Shown piece by piece: positions 58,796 to 64,000 of a stretch of DNA of 64,000 bases. The notes below the pieces were generated by a model. That model searched no databases. It was not told where the DNA came from and saw only the letters and a list, made by a program, of their open reading frames with translations. The stretch's first letter is position 1, and each line of letters opens with the position of its first letter. Source of the stretch: Iodobacter fluviatilis (GTDB taxonomy: Bacteria; Pseudomonadota; Gammaproteobacteria; Burkholderiales; Chitinibacteraceae); contig NZ_UGHR01000001.1 in assembly GCF_900451195.1 (NCBI RefSeq), forward strand, positions 248,001 to 312,000. The letters are read 5' to 3'. Made by a program: the position numbers and the translations under genes.

Positions 58796-58826
58796 AAAAC
58801 GGCGAACCAAACTGGCTCGCCGTTTT
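58796..58826. terminator. Bidirectional terminator before the subtilase
   Basis: AAAACGGCGA and TCGCCGTTTT form the stem, with CC/GG pairs inside. It lies between the convergent small secreted gene and the S8 peptidase. Confidence 0.8.
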
Positions 58827-58851
58827 GCATTAAAGATCTCAAGTCACGTAG

Positions 58852-61800
58852 TTAAATACCAGCACTAACCGCGCGTGAAGTTGAAGTAGCGCTTGGGACA
58901 GGGTCATTGGTTTCAACAAGTAGTGATGTATTACTTTGTGCTGCCCCGTCAATCAGGTAAGACACATTAGCAAGGTAGCGTTTACCTGCTGGCAGATCTT
59001 TCCAGCTAAAGCCTACAGAAGCGGTACCGCCTACATAGATTTTGCCTGGAGCAAGCGCTTTAAACGAGCCACCTGTATCACCAGCGTTCACAATCCAACT
59101 GGATAATGTGTAATCTGTGGTGCCACCTTTGACTGCATAACCCACAACGCACGCTTTGTAATTGCCTGCAGGCAGGTTAAAGAGCTGAACCATTTCGTTA
59201 GAACCATCGCTTCCACTGCTACCCACTTTCACACCTGCAGCGTTCATAACCAGTAAATCAAGGTCATCCTCGCCACCGTGTGTGGTGTCTGAGTTGTAAA
59301 GTGCAAAGCGAGTTGCCAGATTGCCAGCAGGGACACTAAATGAATGAACGATCACACCCGCAGTGCTTGTACCTGCTGTGCATTCACGTACACCATCTTT
59401 TGCTGCCGAATCCGTTGCAACAGTTGCTTTGTTCAGCGTCGCTTCTTTCAAGCCACCCTTCACTAAAGTAAGTTTTCCATCGCTGCCCGTCGCAATCGTT
59501 ACCACTTTATTGCCTGTGGTTTCTTCGCTGTTTAACTGCGAAACTGCTGCAAGCAGGCTGGCTTTTGCCGTTAAAGGTGACCGAACCGTGTGAGTGCCAT
59601 CAGACCAGACCAACGAGCCGTATTGGTAAACACTCTTGGGTGCGGTGGTACGGCTTAAAGTCACGGTGAATGATTTACTTTCGCCCGGGTTTAAGCTCAG
59701 AGTGGCAGGAGAAACAGCGGTATCAAAGCCACTGATTGACGCTTGAGCCGTATATGTTGCAACACGGTCACTGACATTCGTTACTGTGCGGTTGAATGTA
59801 AATTTACCTAGTACGTTCGCTGCCGTTAGCGATGGCACGTTTAAGTTATAAGGCTGAATGCTGCCGATTACACTGCATTTGCTTGGGCTAAGCTGATTTT
59901 GCCCGCACAGATAACGGTCGTAATCCAGTGGGCTTACATCGTAAACGAGGCCCGGGTCAGCAGCCGTATTCGGGTTAACATGGCCAGCGCCCTGTGCCCA
60001 TGGCAGCAAACCATTTTGTAAACCCGGCTGACCGTCGTTGAGTGTTGAATAAGCGCTGGTCATGAGGGCTGATTTAATTGCCGCAGGTGACCATGTGGGG
60101 TGCAGCTGATGCAGTAGCGCACCCAGCCCGGCCACATGCGGGCTGGACATGGATGTGCCTTGCATCGATTGCCATTCGGCAGGGGCTGCCGCGCCATTTG
60201 CAACTTGGTTACGCTGTTCTTCTGTCAATTCAGGGCGTGAAGCGGCTAGAATATCCACACCAGGCGCGGTTAAATCTGGCTTGAGCACATTGGCATCTGC
60301 CCGGTTTGGCCCGCGTGATGAAAAATCAGCCATCACAGGTGCATTGCCGGCTGAGGTCGTGACCGATGCGCTAAACAGAGCTTGAGCCGCATTACCCGCT
60401 GACGCGACGTAAGCTTTAGCCGCTGTACCATCTGCTGCACTGATATGGACCGTTGGAATCACATGTGAAAACGCGGTAATCGTTGCCGCTCCGCCAGCAA
60501 CATTGGTCAGCAGCATGCCTGCACCGCCCACTTCTTTAACTGCTATGCTTTTATTGAGCAAAGCAGATGAGCCGCGATCGCACAGCACAATTTTTCCGGC
60601 TACTTTGGCTGGATCAAGTTTTGCATCTGCGGGGACGCTATCTGCATCGCCATAGCAACGATCCAGTGCTGTTTTGCTCGCTGGAGAAAGGCTTTCATAG
60701 TTTGAAATACCGGCATTTTTGGCCACAATCAGATTGCCTGACAGCGGAGCAGGGTTTACTGACCCACCTTTATATACGCGGCTGCCAAGGGTGACGGTGC
60801 TTTCCTGTACGCGATCATGAGTGGATGCTGCAACAGTGGTCAGCCATGGGCCAATATGCGCCACCATATTCGCTGGGCCGCTGTTTCCTGCGGATGCAGA
60901 GACAAATACCCCGGCATTTGTTGCTGCCAGAAAGGCAAGATCAACCGGATCATTGAGCTGCTCACCGCCGCTGATAGAGTAATTCAGTACATTGACGCCA
61001 TCGCTAACTGCCGCCTCAATGGCTTTAATGCTGTCACCGCCATAGCAATTGTTTTTGCCTGCTGCAACAACTGGGTCATTCGATGTCCAGCATACTTTGT
61101 AAGTTGCAAGGCGTGCTCTGGGTGCAATGCCAGAAATATAACCAATTGATGCGCCACCAATCGCCGCCGCTACTTTGCCATTGCCACCGGCCGTAGATGC
61201 GGTATGTGAGCCATGGCTATCGCTGTCACGCGGGGAGTTATAGTCGCTCCAGTGCGGTACTTTTGCCCCGCTTGCAACCAGTGCATCATATTGAGCTCTG
61301 AATTTTCTGGCACCAATCAGCTTGTTATTACAATTGGCAATGGAAAACCCTTCGCCGTTATCGCAAGAGCCTTTCCATGCCGCTGGAGGCGCGCCATAGA
61401 CTTGGGTACCGGTTGCATCATGTGTCGCTTCGCCATTCGCATTGACGCGATCAGCAAAAGAAGGATCTTCAGGCCATACACCTGTATCAATCACACCAAT
61501 AACAATGTTTTCACCGGCGCTGGCCGCACCATTTAATTGTGACCAAAGACCAACGCCTGGTTTATCTAGGCCTAAAAATTTAGGTGTGTAATTGGTTTGG
61601 ATGGTCCGTGGCACATCAAGCGTAATGGCAACAACATCTGCGTTATTTTTGAGTTTTCTTACTTCAGCATCCGTCAGCATGGCCGAGAAGCCATTAAAAA
61701 CGACTTGGTAGTTATGCACGACAGGTGCGTTGCCAATGCTGGCAATTACGTTGTTTTGCTTGCGCTCAATGTAATTAATATAGGTTTGAACATCATAAGC

Positions 61801-61995
61801 ATTGATATCCAGCATCTGACCATTGACTGGTTTTGTTGCTTTTAAGCCACTGATTGCACCGGTATAAGAAGCGGCAGGCTGGTCAGCCAGCTGAATAATA
61901 TAAGGCAGGCGGGCCTCATCTGCAGATGCAAAGCCTGCAGCACCCGCAGTTAGTAATGCTGTAATGGCCAGATTAATAATGCTGCGTTTCATCAT
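58852..61995 (-). CDS. Secreted S8 subtilase with I9, PA and C-terminal domains
   Basis: A 1047-residue extracellular serine peptidase. A signal peptide (about residues 1-25) is followed by an inhibitor I9 propeptide (31-128). Catalytic residues are Asp170 (VIGVIDTGVWP), His261 (SHGSHTAS), Asn371 (oxyanion, SASAGNSG) and Ser615 (QGTSMSSPHVAG). A PA domain is inserted between His and Ser at about 410-550. The end carries a fibronectin-like domain and a PPC-like domain (SVPAGNLATRFALYN). The start overlaps the PEP-CTERM gene stop by 4 bp (ATGATGA), so the two are translated together. It probably digests external protein. Confidence 0.92.
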   Translation of the reverse strand: MMKRSIINLAITALLTAGAAGFASADEARLPYIIQLADQPAASYTGAISGLKATKPVNGQMLDINAYDVQTYINYIERKQNNVIASIGNAPVVHNYQVVFNGFSAMLTDAEVRKLKNNADVVAITLDVPRTIQTNYTPKFLGLDKPGVGLWSQLNGAASAGENIVIGVIDTGVWPEDPSFADRVNANGEATHDATGTQVYGAPPAAWKGSCDNGEGFSIANCNNKLIGARKFRAQYDALVASGAKVPHWSDYNSPRDSDSHGSHTASTAGGNGKVAAAIGGASIGYISGIAPRARLATYKVCWTSNDPVVAAGKNNCYGGDSIKAIEAAVSDGVNVLNYSISGGEQLNDPVDLAFLAATNAGVFVSASAGNSGPANMVAHIGPWLTTVAASTHDRVQESTVTLGSRVYKGGSVNPAPLSGNLIVAKNAGISNYESLSPASKTALDRCYGDADSVPADAKLDPAKVAGKIVLCDRGSSALLNKSIAVKEVGGAGMLLTNVAGGAATITAFSHVIPTVHISAADGTAAKAYVASAGNAAQALFSASVTTSAGNAPVMADFSSRGPNRADANVLKPDLTAPGVDILAASRPELTEEQRNQVANGAAAPAEWQSMQGTSMSSPHVAGLGALLHQLHPTWSPAAIKSALMTSAYSTLNDGQPGLQNGLLPWAQGAGHVNPNTAADPGLVYDVSPLDYDRYLCGQNQLSPSKCSVIGSIQPYNLNVPSLTAANVLGKFTFNRTVTNVSDRVATYTAQASISGFDTAVSPATLSLNPGESKSFTVTLSRTTAPKSVYQYGSLVWSDGTHTVRSPLTAKASLLAAVSQLNSEETTGNKVVTIATGSDGKLTLVKGGLKEATLNKATVATDSAAKDGVRECTAGTSTAGVIVHSFSVPAGNLATRFALYNSDTTHGGEDDLDLLVMNAAGVKVGSSGSDGSNEMVQLFNLPAGNYKACVVGYAVKGGTTDYTLSSWIVNAGDTGGSFKALAPGKIYVGGTASVGFSWKDLPAGKRYLANVSYLIDGAAQSNTSLLVETNDPVPSATSTSRAVSAGI

Positions 61996-62693
61996 GATGC
62001 AATCCCTGCGGAGTTGTTTTGAGCTTTGTTCTTACGACGCATCATCATGGTGATGCTTGCCAGGCCCAATGCCATCAGCAGCCATTCAGCCGGTTCCGGC
62101 ACGGCTGCTACATTAATATTGTCGATTGCAAATTGCGCTTGGTTATTGCCAAAAGCTACGCATGCACCAGCCTCAGTTGTCAGGCAAGAAGCAAAACTGA
62201 TTTCTGTAAACACACGATTATTTGCTGTGTATTGAAAATCGCTGAAAGACCATTGCCCATTTGAGTTTTGTCCTGGCAAAGTGAAGCTATCAATAAAGCT
62301 TTCGCCTCCGATGCCTTTACCCAGAACAATTAAATTAGCCACGCTGAAAGGGATATTGGCCAGAAGAGGGGATGTGAAACTGCTTGAGAAGCTGCTTAGT
62401 GTGAAGCCAGTATCGTTTGAGATACGCAGGCCACCATCGTTTAAGCCAAGGTAGTAAGGGGTGTTGTTGCCACCTGGGCAATCAATAATTGAGCAAGTGT
62501 CGGCTGAGGCAATTGCACCCGCCATTCCTTCGCCCAGCACAGATAATTTAAAAGAGGGATCTGCCTGTACAACGTCTCCCCCTTCATAAATCTCGCCTTT
62601 TAATGAGTCAAAGTTAATAATCGAAGCCTGTGCAGCAGGCATAGAAAAACCAATGGCTGCAGTCAGCAGTGCCATCTTGAGTGATTGCTTCAT
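61992..62693 (-). CDS. PEP-CTERM sorting-signal protein
   Basis: A 233-residue exported protein. A signal peptide covers about residues 1-23 (to PAAQA), and the C-terminus has VPEPAEWLLMALGLASITMM and a basic tail RRKN, the PEP-CTERM anchor cut by exosortase. The rest is beta-rich without a recognised enzyme fold. Start ATG 62693 is preceded by GGGAG; the frame extends 11 codons upstream. It overlaps the subtilase gene, so both may share one mRNA, and it may be a partner of the peptidase. No exosortase gene is in the window. Confidence 0.82.
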   Translation of the reverse strand: MKQSLKMALLTAAIGFSMPAAQASIINFDSLKGEIYEGGDVVQADPSFKLSVLGEGMAGAIASADTCSIIDCPGGNNTPYYLGLNDGGLRISNDTGFTLSSFSSSFTSPLLANIPFSVANLIVLGKGIGGESFIDSFTLPGQNSNGQWSFSDFQYTANNRVFTEISFASCLTTEAGACVAFGNNQAQFAIDNINVAAVPEPAEWLLMALGLASITMMMRRKNKAQNNSAGIAS

Positions 62694-63200
62694 ATAACTC
62701 CCTGTGTCTTGGATTTGAATGAACAACGGGTGTGCTCAAGGCTCAGGCATAAAGTGCCTCTACTGACTTAATCTGACTCTTTTGCCTGATTATTTTTTTA
62801 TGTGACTTATTAGTTGATGTACTGATTGCCTTTCATATTTATGAAGTTGGCGTGTGAATAATAACAAAATATGCCAAGCCGTCTATATTTCACCGTCATA
62901 AATCATTTATTTGTATCTGTTATGTAGCAGTATTGAGAAAACAGCGTTTGTTGACGAGCTACCTTTCGTTTTTTGAAAGTATGACTGGGTTTGGCAAATA
63001 CTGATTTATTGCAGCTAAAGACCTTATTTTCTCGGGGGTTTAAATAAATGACTTTTAATTCAAATATTTAATGTATTTCTCCTCGTTTCTTGGGTTTGAT
63101 GGGTAGAAATTTTTTATTTCTGGCTTGTGCCGGCGGGAAATCTCGTTTAGAATGCGTTCTCTCTGATCTTGTTGTTCAGTATCAAGTCAGTTAAATCGCT
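62694..63200. other. 507-bp AT-rich gap upstream of the PEP-CTERM gene
   Basis: No gene is visible. The left part must hold the PEP-CTERM promoter on the minus strand; I saw no TGGCAC-N5-TTGC sigma-54 element as is found for some PEP-CTERM genes. The right part has the tRNA-Val promoter listed separately. Confidence 0.4.
63125..63153 (+). promoter_or_regulatory. Promoter of tRNA-Val
   Basis: TTGTGC (63125-63130), 17 bp, TAGAAT (63148-63153), about 48 bp before the tRNA. It may also drive the thrS leader. Confidence 0.6.
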
Positions 63201-63277
63201 AGGGTTGTAGCTCAGTTGGTTAGAGCGTTTGGTCGACATCCAAGAGGTCGTGAGTTCGAATCTCACCAACCCTACCA
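63201..63277 (+). tRNA. tRNA-Val (anticodon GAC) with C33
   Basis: Acceptor AGGGTTG pairs with CAACCCT, then A and CCA. D arm GCTC/GAGC, anticodon stem TTTGG/CCAAG, T arm GTGAG/CTCAC are all fully paired. The seven-base loop is TCGACAT, so the anticodon is GAC, but position 33 is C instead of the near-universal U. Confidence 0.85.
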
Positions 63278-63287
63278 AAAAAAATAT

Positions 63288-63317
63288 CGGTTATGATGAG
63301 CAAAAAAATCATAACCG
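63288..63317 (+). promoter_or_regulatory. Hairpin after tRNA-Val
   Basis: CGGTTATGAT and ATCATAACCG form a perfect 10-bp stem with a 10-base loop. No T-run follows, so it may be a 3' processing element of the tRNA transcript. Confidence 0.5.
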
Positions 63318-63337
63318 TACTTCAGGAGTTAAGCCCC

Positions 63338-63367
63338 ATGAATCAAACGAGCACCACCACAGAGTAA
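63338..63367 (+). CDS. Threonine-rich leader peptide of thrS (MNQTSTTTE)
   Basis: A 9-residue peptide; four of its residues are Thr (ACG, ACC, ACC, ACA). AGGAG precedes the ATG with nine bases between. The flanking AAGCCCC (63331-63337) can pair with GGGGCTT (63386-63392), enclosing the whole frame, and a strong terminator follows at 63401 before thrS. This is the layout of attenuation leaders such as those of thrA or hisG. A ribosome stalled at Thr codons when threonyl-tRNA is low would favour read-through into thrS. The full alternative RNA folds were not computed. Confidence 0.65.
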   Translation: MNQTSTTTE

Positions 63368-63400
63368 ATCTGGCGGCGTGTGCGCGGGGCTTGATTTATA

Positions 63401-63430
63401 AAAAGTGCGGCGTAAGCCGCACTTTTTTTT
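63401..63430 (+). terminator. Attenuator-type terminator in the thrS leader
   Basis: AAAAGTGCGGC (63401-63411), loop GTAA, GCCGCACTTTT (63416-63426) and more T. It is 34 bases after the leader stop codon and about 90 bases before thrS, so it can end transcription from the tRNA-Val promoter before thrS. Confidence 0.8.
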
Positions 63431-63517
63431 CGTTCATTTTTTACAGCATCTGTTACTGTTTGTTTTCTTTTTGAAAGCCTTCTAACCTTATCTAAAACGC
63501 GCAGCACAGGATAAAAC

Positions 63518-64000
63518 ATGCCTATCGTGACCCTGCCAGACGGCTCTGAACGACAATTCGACGCCCCGCTTACCGTGGGCGATGTAGCAGCCAGTATCGG
63601 TGCGGGCCTTGCTCGTGCCGCACTGGCGGGTAAGGTTAATGGTCAGCTGGTTGATACCAGCTATCTCATTGATCGTGATATTCAGTTGGCGATTATTACG
63701 GAGAAGGATGCAGAGGGTTTAGAGATTATCCGTCACTCTGCGGCTCACTTATTGGCGTATGCAGTAAAACAACTCTTTCCTGATGCGCAAGCCACAATTG
63801 GTCCTGTGATCGAAAACGGTTTTTACTACGATTTCGCCTATAAGCGCCCGTTTACGCCGGAAGATTTGCTGGCCATCGAAAAGAAAATGGTCGAACTGGC
63901 AAAAAAAGATATTCCTGTGGAGCGTTACGAGCAGTCTCGTGATGAAGCGGTTGCATACTTTAAATCAATCGGTGAGGCCTATAAGGCCGAGATTATCGAA
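63518..64000 (+). CDS. thrS: Threonine-tRNA ligase, N-terminal part (gene runs off the window)
   Basis: 161 codons are present. The TGS domain ([20 protein letters not shown]), then the second additional domain with [20 protein letters not shown] and [12 protein letters not shown] (editing region), match ThrRS. ATG 63518 is preceded by AGGA. It charges tRNA-Thr. The threonine-rich leader upstream fits regulation by threonine supply. Confidence 0.94.
   Translation, partial: MPIVTLPDGSERQFDAPLTVGDVAASIGAGLARAALAGKVNGQLVDTSYLIDRDIQLAIITEKDAEGLEIIRHSAAHLLAYAVKQLFPDAQATIGPVIENGFYYDFAYKRPFTPEDLLAIEKKMVELAKKDIPVERYEQSRDEAVAYFKSIGEAYKAEIIE

Noticed and set aside
59363..61845. Many plus-strand open frames opposite the subtilase gene
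   Set aside because: They are shadows of the long, clearly functional minus-strand gene.

Overview
The window is chromosomal DNA of a betaproteobacterium, most likely Neisseriales (Chromobacteriaceae, possibly Iodobacter-like). This is inferred from gene order, not from a search. The pointers are the block rsgA-phhB-Ste24 protease-orn, the block tpiA-secG-tRNA-Leu-nuoA to nuoN-DUF2818, the trio lptM/lysA/cyaY, and a proteasome-like gene resembling the betaproteobacterial proteasome homologue. Most of the window is dense housekeeping sequence.

Layout. 1-4800: rsgA (partial), phhB, an Ste24-type protease, orn, pncC, a proteasome-like hydrolase and hslO. 4876-11670: an AT-rich accessory island, all on the minus strand. 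Read in transcription order it holds a frameshifted WYL regulator, a 49-residue membrane peptide, a coiled-coil membrane protein, a zinc-ribbon protein, the decayed 3' end of a second WYL gene, a second copy of the 49-residue peptide, an AAA ATPase, a 423-residue helical protein, a MotA/ZorA-like stator protein and a MotB/ZorB-like peptidoglycan-binding protein. 11914-25904: ydgA-like gene, purB, a prolyl-4-hydroxylase-like oxygenase, a PLP cysteine synthase-like enzyme, comEA-like gene, hpnC, an HD-GYP protein, a nuclease lipoprotein, lysA, an Lrp/AsnC regulator, lptM, cyaY, a YqaA-like protein, a BepA-like protease and DUF1841. 25928-38116: gpx, carAB, greA, DUF4149, yhbY, rlmE, ftsH, folP, glmM and a BON protein. 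38230-41969: pstSCAB. 42169-58329: tpiA, secG, tRNA-Leu and the complete 14-gene complex I operon plus DUF2818. 58415-64000: a small secreted protein, a subtilase, a PEP-CTERM protein, tRNA-Val, a threonine-rich leader peptide with a terminator, and the start of thrS.

The most notable content is the island. The 49-residue peptide, AAA ATPase, 423-residue protein, ZorA-like and ZorB-like genes form one operon. Three of its four junctions are 4-base ATGA overlaps and the fourth is a 19-base gap. A proton-channel/peptidoglycan-anchored pair is the core of Zorya phage defence, but none of the Zorya partners I know well (ZorC, the Snf2-type ZorD, the HNH-type ZorE) is present. An AAA ATPase and an unrecognised helical protein occupy their place. 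The 49-residue gene is duplicated about 1.35 kb away, and five of the six base changes in its first 40 codons are silent. I infer an undescribed or variant stator-based defence system.

Second in interest is the thrS 5' region. It has a promoter, tRNA-Val, a 9-residue peptide with four threonines, then a strong terminator before thrS, which looks like transcription attenuation by threonine supply.
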